Assembly: GCA_030428025.1 (NCBI GenBank)
Contig: JAUIBJ010000215.1
Span: forward strand, 1-6,564
DNA: 6,564 nucleotides
Origin: Alphaproteobacteria bacterium
GTDB taxonomy: Bacteria > Pseudomonadota > Alphaproteobacteria > Rhodobacterales > Rhodobacteraceae
Reading direction: 5' to 3'
Shown here: one piece after another, positions 1 to 5,617 of the stretch
Numbering within the stretch: the first letter of the stretch is position 1
How the letters are laid out: every line of letters starts with the position of its first letter
Notes under the pieces: model-generated
Told to the model about the DNA's origin: nothing
Database searches by the model: none
What the model saw: the letters and a program-made list of their open reading frames with translations, nothing else
Program-made: the position numbers and the translations under genes

Positions 1-556
1 CGGCGGTCAGCTTGCGCAGGGTTTCGAAGAGGATCTCCACCTCCTGCGGGGTCAGCACCGAGGTGGGCTCGTCCATGATCAGAAGCCGGGGGTCCTGCAG
101 CAGGCAGCGGATGATCTCGACCCGCTGGCGCTCGCCCGCCGAGAGGTCGCCCACCGTGCGGTAGGGGTCGAGCGGCAAGCCGTAGGTTTCCGAGACATCC
201 CGGATACGGGTGGCGAGGTCGCGCATCGCCGGCGGGTGTTCCATGCCAAGCGCGATGTTCTCGGCCACGTTGAGCGCGTCGAACAGCGAGAAATGCTGGA
301 ACACCATTGCCACGCCCGCCGCCCGCGCCGCGCGCGGCTCGGCCGGCGTGAAGGGCTTCCCCCGCAGGGTCATCCTGCCGCTGTCGGGCTTCACCAGCCC
401 GTAGATCATCTTCACCAGCGTCGACTTTCCGGCGCCGTTCTCGCCCAGAAGGGCATGCACCTCGCCCTCCCCGATCTCGAAGGAAACGTCGTCGTTGGCG
501 ACGACCCCCGGATAGGCCTTGGTCAGGCCCGAAATGCTGAGCAATGTCCCCGTCAC
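1..556 (-). CDS. ABC transporter ATP-binding protein, nucleoside/purine (YufO-like) type; 3' end outside window
   Basis: This is the cytoplasmic ATPase of an ABC importer, and only the first 185 residues are in the window. The first nucleotide-binding domain is nearly complete: Walker A GENGAGKST at residues 38-46, Q-loop glutamine 87 in VFQHFSLF, signature LSAGERQRVEI at 138-148 and Walker B LLIMDEP at 158-164. The following TSVLTPQE is, from memory, typical of the sugar/nucleoside ATPases paired with BMP-family binding proteins (COG3845, YufO/NupO). Those proteins are about 500 residues long with two ABC domains, so the second domain, the permeases and the binding protein should lie beyond position 1. 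The start is GTG at 556-554, overlapping the xdhC stop as GTGA, with AAGGA 8 nt upstream. Its place behind xdhABC suggests purine or nucleoside import. A sugar substrate cannot be excluded from the ATPase alone. The family call is firm and the substrate is inferred. Confidence 0.9.
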   Translation of the reverse strand, partial: MTGTLLSISGLTKAYPGVVANDDVSFEIGEGEVHALLGENGAGKSTLVKMIYGLVKPDSGRMTLRGKPFTPAEPRAARAAGVAMVFQHFSLFDALNVAENIALGMEHPPAMRDLATRIRDVSETYGLPLDPYRTVGDLSAGERQRVEIIRCLLQDPRLLIMDEPTSVLTPQEVEILFETLRKLTA

Positions 557-1488
557 GCGGTTTTTCCTTTTTGGAGGTGTTGCGGCACCCCGTCCTTCAG
601 TAGCGCAGCCGCCACACCCACGGCAATGGCCTGCGGGTGCTTGCCAAGGGCCGGATCGCCGATCGGGCAGGCGACGGCGTCGATCCGGGCGGGCGGGTGG
701 CCGAGCGCGGCGAGGCGTTTGCGGAAGCGGGCCCATTTGGTGGCCGAGCCGATCAGGCCGGCGCGGGCGAAACCGCGGGTCAGGATTTGGTGGCAAAGCT
801 CGAGGTCGAGCGCGTGGGAATAGGTGAGAATCAGATGATGCGCGTCGGTGGGCGCGTGCGGCACAAGCCGGGCGGGGTCACTTGCGGGCAGGGGGCGCAC
901 GCCCTCCGGCACCGTCTCGGGAAAGCGTTCGGGCGCGGTGTCGACCCAGGTGATGGCGAGCCCGGGCAGGGGTGCCAGCACGCCGACCAGTGCCCGGCCC
1001 ACATGCCCCGCGCCCCAGATCCAGACCTGCCGGGAGGACGCCGCCAGCGGTTCGACCATCCAGCCGTCCAGAACTTGCGGCTCGGGCGCAGCGCCCTTGC
1101 TCCTGGTGGCCGCCAGCAGGCGCCTGATCGAAAGCGGCATCGCATCCGCCTCGCCCACGGGCCGGGCGATCACCGGCCCGCCATCGGGCAGCGTCGCGCT
1201 GTCATACACCTCGCTCAGCACCTCGACCGCACCGCCGCAGCACTGGCCCAACTCGGGCCCGAGCGCGTGGCGGGTGAGGCGCCGGGGCACCGTTTGCGCG
1301 CGCGCCGCGCGGGCCAGTTCATGTTCCAGCGTCCCGCCGCCGATGGTGCCCGACTGCCCGCTGTCCCAGACCAGCATCGCCGCCCCCGCCTCGCGCGGGG
1401 CCGAGCCGTGGGTGGCGGCGATCACCACGCGCACGACGCGGCCGTGCTCGGCCACCGCGCGGGCGAGGGCATCGAGATCAAACCCCAT
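553..1488 (-). CDS. xdhC: XdhC, molybdenum cofactor insertion/sulfuration chaperone for xanthine dehydrogenase
   Basis: XdhC is not part of the mature enzyme. In R. capsulatus it binds the molybdenum cofactor, promotes its sulfuration and delivers it to XdhB in the cytoplasm. The 311-residue protein has the family layout. The N-terminal domain carries GSAPREAGAAMLV (residues 28-40), GTIGGGTLE (47-55) and LGQCCGG (80-86), where Cys83 and Cys84 are candidate cofactor-contact cysteines. A C-terminal Rossmann-like domain starts at WIWGAGHVGRAL (156-167), followed by LIGSATKWARFRKRL (245-259) and the terminal CPIGDPALGKHPQAIAVGVAA block (274-294). The ATG at 1488-1486 lies inside the end of xdhB (11-nt overlap), with a GGAAAGG site 7 nt upstream, so translation is probably coupled. 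The stop overlaps the GTG start of the transporter gene. No truncation or frameshift is seen. Confidence 0.95.
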   Translation of the reverse strand: MGFDLDALARAVAEHGRVVRVVIAATHGSAPREAGAAMLVWDSGQSGTIGGGTLEHELARAARAQTVPRRLTRHALGPELGQCCGGAVEVLSEVYDSATLPDGGPVIARPVGEADAMPLSIRRLLAATRSKGAAPEPQVLDGWMVEPLAASSRQVWIWGAGHVGRALVGVLAPLPGLAITWVDTAPERFPETVPEGVRPLPASDPARLVPHAPTDAHHLILTYSHALDLELCHQILTRGFARAGLIGSATKWARFRKRLAALGHPPARIDAVACPIGDPALGKHPQAIAVGVAAALLKDGVPQHLQKGKTA

Positions 1489-3910
1489 GGCGCAGCCTTT
1501 CCACCGTCATGAACACCCGTTCCGCCGTGGCCGGCGCGTCGAGCGCCGGATAGGCCGCGCCGCAGCTTGCCACCGCGTTCGACAATGCCAGAAACGCCGA
1601 GATGCCCAGCATGAAGGGCGGCTCGCCCACCGCCTTCGAGCGATAGATCGTCTCTTCCCGGTTCGCGCCCTCCCAGAGCGCCACGTTGAACACGTCCGGC
1701 CGGTCGGAACAGGCGGGGATCTTGTAGGTCGAGGGAGCGTGTGTCGTCAGCCGGCCTTGCGCGTCCCAGACCAGTTCCTCGGTGGTCAGCCACCCCGCCC
1801 CCTGCACATAGCCGCCCTCGATCTGGCCGATGTCGATGGCGGGGTTCAGGCTGGCGCCCGCGTCATGCAGGATGTCCGCCCTCAGGATGCGGTTCTCGCC
1901 GGTCAGCGTATCGACCGCCACTTCGGTCACGGCCGCGCCATAGGCGAAATAGAAGAACGGACGGCCGAGCCCCCGGATCCTGTCCCAGGCGAGCTTGGGG
2001 GTCTTGTAGAACCCCGTTGAGGACAGGCTCACTCGATGCTCATAGGCCAGTTTCGCGGCCTCGGCGAAGCTGCGCGCGTGCTCGCCCACCAAGACCTTGC
2101 CGTCCTCGAAGCGCACCTCGGCGGGGTCGCTCTGGTGGTACTCTGCCAGAAACGCCGCCATACGGTCGCGGATGGTGTCGCAGGCGGCCTTGACCGCCAT
2201 GCCGTTCAGGTCGCTGCCCGAACTGGCGGCGGTGGCCGAGGTGTTGGGCACCTTGCCCGTGTCGGTGGCGGTGATCTTGACCGCCTCCAGCGGCACGCCG
2301 AAGCGATGGGCCGCCACCTGCGCCACCTTCTGGAAAAGGCCCTGGCCCATCTCGGTGCCGCCGTGGTTGAGGTGGATCGAGCCGTCATTGTAGACATGCA
2401 CCAGCGCGCCCGCCTGATTGAGATGGGTGAGCGTGAAGGAGATGCCGAATTTCACCGGCGTCAGCGCGATCCCCTTCTTCAGCACTTCGTTCCGGGCGTT
2501 CCACGCGCGCACGGCCTTTCGGCGGGCGTGGTAATCGGCGCTTTCCGCCAGAGCCTCGGTCATCTCGTGCAGGATGAAATCCTCGACCGGCTGACCATAC
2601 GGGGTCGTCTGGGCGCCCTCGGGCGGCTGTGGGACGGCATCGGGCGGCATGTGCGACTGCGCCCCGCGCGACGCCGGGTCGATCTCGTCGGGGATGGGCC
2701 GGGCGCGGCTCTGACCGGGGGAAAACGCACCGCCATAGCGGTGGCCGGTGCCGGGCCCGGATTTCGCGGGCGGGGCATAGTAGTTGATCCGCCGCACCTC
2801 CAGCGGGTCGCGGCCCAGGGCGTGGGCGATATGGTCCATCACCCGCTCGATGCCCAGCATCCCCTGTGGGCCGCCGAAACCGCGAAAGGCGGTGGCCGAC
2901 TGGGTGTTGGTCTTCAGCCGGTGCGAGACGATCCTTGCCGCGGGCAGGTGATAGGCGTTGTCGGAATGCAGCATCGCCCGGTCGGCCACCGGCAGCGACA
3001 GATCCTGGCTCCAGCCGCAGCGGGCATACTGGGTGAACTCCACCCCCAGCACGCGGCCATCGCCATCGAAGCCGGCGCGATAGTCGATGCGGAAATCGTG
3101 ACGCTTGCCGGTGATCACCATGTCGTCGTCGCGGTCGTAGCGCATCTTGCAGGGTTTTCCGGTAAGTTGCGCGGCGAGCGCGCAGGCGATGGCCAGCGCG
3201 TTGCCCTGGCTTTCCTTGCCGCCGAAACCGCCGCCCATGCGGCGGCATTCCACGCGGACGCCGTGCATCGGAATGCCCAACGCATGCGCCACCTTGTGTT
3301 GGATCTCGCTGGGATGCTGGGTGGAGGCAAGCACCACCATGTCGCCGCCTTCCTGCGGCAGGGCCAGCGCGGCCTGGCCCTCGAGATAGAAATGCTCCTG
3401 CCCGCCCATTTCCAGCCGGCCCTCGATGGTGTCGGGCGCAGAGGCGATGGCGCCCGCCGCATCGCCCTTTTCATAGATGCGCGGCCCGTCCTCGAAGCGG
3501 CTGTCGGCCGCGAGCGCGTCGTCGATGGTGAGGAGGGGTTTGCTTTCGGCAATCTCGGCCTTGCCCAGCCGCGCGGCCCTGCGGGCGGCGAGGTGGCTGT
3601 CGGCGATCACCAGAAAGAGCGCCTGACCGGCGTAATGCACGCGTCCATCCGCCAGGAGCGGTTCGTCATGGAGCGAGGGGGACGTGTCGGCGTCGCGTTC
3701 CAGATCGCCGGCGGTCAGCACCGTCACCACGCCGGGCGCGGCGCGCACGGCGGAGAGATCCATCGCGGTGATTACGCCGGCGGCCACCTCGCTCAGCCCG
3801 AAGGCCAGATGCAAAGTGCCGGACGGCACGGGGATGTCGTCGACATAGCGGGCCTGACCGGTCACATGCAGCGGCGCGGCGTCGTGGGGCAGGGGGCGGG
3901 TGACGCTCAT
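1478..3910 (-). CDS. xdhB: XdhB, xanthine dehydrogenase molybdenum-binding (large) subunit
   Basis: XdhB is the catalytic subunit. It hydroxylates hypoxanthine and xanthine at the molybdenum centre and passes electrons to the XdhA FeS clusters and FAD. The 810-residue protein carries the expected cofactor and substrate motifs: GGQEHFYLEGQ (169-179), Gln198 in STQHPSEIQHK, RMGGGFGGKESQGN (224-237), AFRGFGGPQG (341-350), KFGISFTLTHLNQAG (487-501), NHGGTEMGQG and KAVGEPPF near the C-terminus. Matching R. capsulatus XdhB from memory, the purine-contacting Glu232 and Arg310 correspond to Glu233 and Arg311. The stacking Phe344 and Phe459 correspond to Phe345 and Phe492, and the catalytic base Glu730 to Glu763. 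All are kept, so an active purine hydroxylase is expected. The protein is 33 residues longer than the 777-residue R. capsulatus subunit, almost all of it in a Pro/Gly-rich loop at 383-431. The ATG overlaps the xdhA stop (ATGA), and GGAG lies 8 nt upstream. Confidence 0.97.
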   Translation of the reverse strand: MSVTRPLPHDAAPLHVTGQARYVDDIPVPSGTLHLAFGLSEVAAGVITAMDLSAVRAAPGVVTVLTAGDLERDADTSPSLHDEPLLADGRVHYAGQALFLVIADSHLAARRAARLGKAEIAESKPLLTIDDALAADSRFEDGPRIYEKGDAAGAIASAPDTIEGRLEMGGQEHFYLEGQAALALPQEGGDMVVLASTQHPSEIQHKVAHALGIPMHGVRVECRRMGGGFGGKESQGNALAIACALAAQLTGKPCKMRYDRDDDMVITGKRHDFRIDYRAGFDGDGRVLGVEFTQYARCGWSQDLSLPVADRAMLHSDNAYHLPAARIVSHRLKTNTQSATAFRGFGGPQGMLGIERVMDHIAHALGRDPLEVRRINYYAPPAKSGPGTGHRYGGAFSPGQSRARPIPDEIDPASRGAQSHMPPDAVPQPPEGAQTTPYGQPVEDFILHEMTEALAESADYHARRKAVRAWNARNEVLKKGIALTPVKFGISFTLTHLNQAGALVHVYNDGSIHLNHGGTEMGQGLFQKVAQVAAHRFGVPLEAVKITATDTGKVPNTSATAASSGSDLNGMAVKAACDTIRDRMAAFLAEYHQSDPAEVRFEDGKVLVGEHARSFAEAAKLAYEHRVSLSSTGFYKTPKLAWDRIRGLGRPFFYFAYGAAVTEVAVDTLTGENRILRADILHDAGASLNPAIDIGQIEGGYVQGAGWLTTEELVWDAQGRLTTHAPSTYKIPACSDRPDVFNVALWEGANREETIYRSKAVGEPPFMLGISAFLALSNAVASCGAAYPALDAPATAERVFMTVERLRHGV
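2618..2764 (-). other. Expanded Pro/Gly-rich loop inside XdhB
   Basis: These 49 codons encode XdhB residues 383-431, between the conserved blocks EVRRINYYAPP and GAQTTPYGQ. They are rich in Pro, Gly, Arg, Ser and Ala and contain GTGHRYGGAFSPGQ, IPDEIDPASRG and MPPDAVPQPPE. As I recall it, the R. capsulatus subunit also has a proline-rich loop here, about 32 residues shorter, which accounts for almost all of the size difference between the two proteins. The reading frame is kept and no internal DNA repeat is visible. The loop is probably surface-exposed and disordered; its role is unknown. Confidence 0.7.
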
Positions 3911-5310
3911 GCGCGCAACTCCTGCACCGAGGCGGGCGTGCCCTGATCCTCGTGGAAATAGCGGCTAAGCATGTTGCGGGCCGTGGCGAGGCGGTATCGG
4001 GCCGAGGCGCGCATGTCGGAAAGAGGCGTGAAATCCCTTTCCCATTCCGGCGCCGCGGCGGCTATAGTGGCCGCACTCCAGGGCTGGCCGACGATCGCGG
4101 CCTCCACATGGGCCGCACGTTTGGGGATGCCGGCCATGCCGCCGAAGGCGATGCGGGCGGCGGCGACGGTGCCGTCCTCGACGGTGATGCTGAAACAGCC
4201 GCAGACGGCCGAGATGTCCTGATCGAACCGTTTGCTGAGCTTGTAGCAGCGCAGCCGGTCGGGCTGAGCCGGGATGGTCACGGCCTCGACGAACTCGCCG
4301 GCCACGCGGTCCTGCCGGCCGTAGTCGAGGAAGAAATCCTCCAGCGGCATGGTTCGCCGCGTGTCACCCTTGCGCAGATGCAGCGTCGCCCCGAGGGCGA
4401 TCAGCGCGGGCGGGCCGTCGCCGATGGGCGAGCCGTTGGCGATGTTGCCCCCGATCGTCGCCGCCGCTCGCACCTGCGCCGCGCCATAGCGCCGGATCAT
4501 TGCCGCGAAGGAGGGGTGGCGCGGCACCATCGCGTCGTGCAGCCGGTCGAGCGTGACACCCGCGCCGACGCGCAGGCCCGCGTCCGTCTCCTCGATCCGT
4601 TGCAGGTCGGCGCAGCGATGCAGGAAGGCCACCGGTTTCAGCTCCCGCAGCTGCTTGGTGACCCAGAGCCCCACATCGGTGGCCCCGGCGATCAGCACGG
4701 TGTCGGGCGAGCGCTCCAGCAGCGCCGCCAGCGCATCGGAGGTGTCCGGCAGAAGGGGGGCTGTCTGCCCCCCGCCGCCTTCGGCGCCTCCCCCCGAGGA
4801 TATTTCGGGCCAGAAGAAAGACGTGTCCTCGCGCAGCCAGTCGGGCACGGGCTCCTGTGACGCCGCCTCGGCCGCGCGGATGATGGGGGCATAACCGGTG
4901 CAGCGGCAGAGATTGCCGGCGAGCGCGGTGTCGAATTCCCGCTCGCCATTGAAATGCGCCACCGCCATCGAGACGATGAAGCCCGGCGTGCAGAAGCCGC
5001 ATTGCGAGCCGTGATGGGCGATCATCGCCCTTTGTACAGGATGCAGGGTGCCGTCCGGTCCGGCGATGCCCTCGACCGTGCGCACCGCGCGGCCGTGCAG
5101 CTGGGGCAGGAACAGGATGCAGGCATTGAGCGCGCGGGCGCCCCGCGCATCGGTCACCATCACGGTGCAGGCGCCGCAATCGCCCTCGTTGCAGCCTTCC
5201 TTGGTGCCGGTCAGGCCGCGCCTGTCGCGCAGCCAGTCGAGCAGGGTGTCTGTCGGGGATACCCGGGTCAGCCTGACGGGTTCACCGTTGAGACGAAAGC
5301 AAATGTCCAT
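3907..5310 (-). CDS. xdhA: XdhA, xanthine dehydrogenase FeS/FAD (small) subunit
   Basis: XdhA carries two [2Fe-2S] clusters and FAD, moving electrons from the molybdenum centre of XdhB to NAD+. With the ATG at 5310-5308 as residue 1 the protein has 467 residues, close to the 462 of R. capsulatus XdhA. The ferredoxin-like cluster uses Cys40, Cys45, Cys48 and Cys64 (EGCNEGDCGACT). The second cluster uses Cys104, Cys107, Cys135 and Cys137 (SQCGFCTPGF and GNLCRCTGYAPI). A glycine-rich linker (about 164-186) leads to the FAD domain with LIAGATDVGLWVTK (206-219) and ATIGGNIANGSPIGDGPPAL (284-303). The C-terminal domain includes LSKRFDQDISAVCG and FTPLSDMRASARYR. The frame stays open upstream to a TTG at 5397, which would add 29 residues. 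I prefer the ATG because DICFRLNGE fits the usual N-terminus and the TTG has no visible ribosome site. The linker DNA resembles a dispersed repeat (4755-4821). Confidence 0.95.
   Translation of the reverse strand: MDICFRLNGEPVRLTRVSPTDTLLDWLRDRRGLTGTKEGCNEGDCGACTVMVTDARGARALNACILFLPQLHGRAVRTVEGIAGPDGTLHPVQRAMIAHHGSQCGFCTPGFIVSMAVAHFNGEREFDTALAGNLCRCTGYAPIIRAAEAASQEPVPDWLREDTSFFWPEISSGGGAEGGGGQTAPLLPDTSDALAALLERSPDTVLIAGATDVGLWVTKQLRELKPVAFLHRCADLQRIEETDAGLRVGAGVTLDRLHDAMVPRHPSFAAMIRRYGAAQVRAAATIGGNIANGSPIGDGPPALIALGATLHLRKGDTRRTMPLEDFFLDYGRQDRVAGEFVEAVTIPAQPDRLRCYKLSKRFDQDISAVCGCFSITVEDGTVAAARIAFGGMAGIPKRAAHVEAAIVGQPWSAATIAAAAPEWERDFTPLSDMRASARYRLATARNMLSRYFHEDQGTPASVQELRA
4755..4773. other. 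GC hairpin inside xdhA (7-bp stem, 5-nt loop)
   Basis: GGGGGGC and GCCCCCC form a perfect 7-bp stem around a TGTCT loop on the plus strand (AGACA in the xdhA mRNA). It forms the left edge of the putative repeat. No T-run follows on either strand, so it does not look like a complete intrinsic terminator. It could slow ribosomes between the FeS and FAD domains, which is speculation. Confidence 0.55.
4755..4821 (-). repeat. Probable dispersed Rhodobacteraceae-type repeat, read in frame as the XdhA Gly-rich linker
   Basis: The plus strand here shows a C-run, a GCCGCCTTCGGCGCC block, a second C-run and then CGAGGATATTT followed by CCAGAAGAAAG. From memory, this order (C-rich block, CGAGGATATTT, then CAGAAGAAAG or CAAGATGAAAG) is common between genes in Rhodobacteraceae genomes. 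Here it is translated on the minus strand as FFWPEISSGGGAEGGGGQ, between the second FeS domain and the FAD domain. Only one copy is in the window, so calling it a repeat rests on recall and not on a comparison made here. Confidence 0.5.
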
Positions 5311-5337
5311 TGGCGCAGTGCCCGCCGCGATACCTCC
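5308..5337 (-). promoter_or_regulatory. xdhA translation start region with distant GGAGG and small hairpin
   Basis: The preferred xdhA ATG (5310-5308) has only a weak GCGGG at about 10 nt, but a strong GGAGG lies 22 nt upstream (5337-5333). Between them GGCG (5326-5323) can pair with CGCC (5315-5312) around a 7-nt loop, which would leave 7 unpaired nt between GGAGG and ATG. This is one way the distant site could serve the ATG. The 4-bp stem is short and could be chance. Confidence 0.35.
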
Positions 5338-5398
5338 GCCCCTTTCTGGTGCCCCCCTCGATGCGGCGTAGAGGGCGGCGGGCTTTCCCTGGGTCAAG

Positions 5399-5426
5399 GC
5401 TATGCGCGCCGCTTGCGGCTTGGCAA
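5399..5426 (-). promoter_or_regulatory. Candidate xdh promoter with dyad in the spacer
   Basis: On the minus strand, TTGCCA (5426-5421, five of six matches to TTGACA) is followed after 16 nt by CATAGC (5404-5399, three of six matches to TATAAT). A perfect 12-bp inverted repeat, GCCGC-TT-GCGGC on the plus strand (5408-5419), fills most of the spacer, where a repressor could block RNA polymerase. Transcription would start about 80 nt upstream of the xdhA ATG. The -10 match is weak and such dyads are common by chance in GC-rich DNA. Confidence 0.25.
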
Positions 5427-5488
5427 GGATTGAGTCGGCGATCAGGTGTGAGGTGTACCGGTTTCCAGCGGGGTGATTTCATCGCAAT

Positions 5489-5510
5489 ATAAATAGGTTG
5501 AGAGAATTAT
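5489..5510. promoter_or_regulatory. AT-rich imperfect palindrome, possible operator
   Basis: ATAAAT and AATTAT are separated by 10 nt and match as an inverted repeat in five of six positions. The element lies in the only strongly AT-rich stretch of the window, between the divergent xdhA and dnaE genes, and overlaps a TATAAA at 5488-5493 on the plus strand and TATATT-like sequence on the minus strand. It may be a regulator site or part of a promoter. I recognise no specific regulator motif. Confidence 0.3.
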
Positions 5511-5617
5511 CTTGAAAAACCGGGAAGTCCTTCCGCCCCCTGCCGCTAATAATCTTTCGCCTGCGCACCGGGGCCTGCCCCTTCCGGCGGCGCGGGCTCT
5601 GTCATAAGATCGATGCC

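Larger units (their letters stand above)
5311..5617. other. Divergent intergenic region between xdhA and dnaE
   Basis: This stretch of about 307 nt separates the two divergent starts and must hold the upstream signals of both transcripts unless xdhA has a longer leader. I see no convincing gene; the open frames have no family resemblance and lack ribosome sites. The half next to xdhA is GC-rich and holds a candidate promoter with a dyad (5399-5426). An AT-rich island sits at about 5478-5518 with an imperfect palindrome (5489-5510) and a TATAAA on the plus strand at 5488-5493. A 12-bp inverted repeat, GGAAG-TC-CTTCC, lies at 5523-5534, and a GGTGT-GA-GGTGT direct repeat at about 5446-5457. No terminator is expected or seen. 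Confidence 0.7.

Noticed and set aside
848..2020. Long plus-strand open frames opposite xdhC and the end of xdhB, including one of 390 codons.
   Set aside because: They cross a gene boundary of the real operon, have Ser/Arg/Pro-rich shadow composition, and no ribosome site or family match.
2036..3946. A 636-codon open frame on the plus strand opposite xdhB.
   Set aside because: It is antisense to a clearly recognised xdhB, has no family resemblance, and is His/Gly/Arg/Ala-rich as expected from the complementary strand of a GC-rich gene.
4755..4800. Programmed frameshift at the G-runs of the xdhA linker.
   Set aside because: The runs sit next to a hairpin, but an alternate frame stays open over a long distance without a recognisable product, and the zero frame encodes a complete XdhA, so nothing supports a frameshift.
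3952..4860. A 302-codon plus-strand open frame opposite xdhA.
   Set aside because: Antisense shadow of xdhA with unnatural Arg/Gly/His-rich composition and no recognisable motif.
3907..5397. XdhA starting at the TTG at 5397 (496 residues).
   Set aside because: It adds 29 residues unlike the family N-terminus, and no ribosome site precedes the TTG. The ATG at 5310 gives the usual length, though the TTG cannot be fully excluded.
5523..5534. GGAAG-TC-CTTCC inverted repeat as a regulator site or terminator.
   Set aside because: The arms are only 5 bp with a 2-nt gap, no T-run follows, and no gene ends here; it is noted in the intergenic entry but not called separately.
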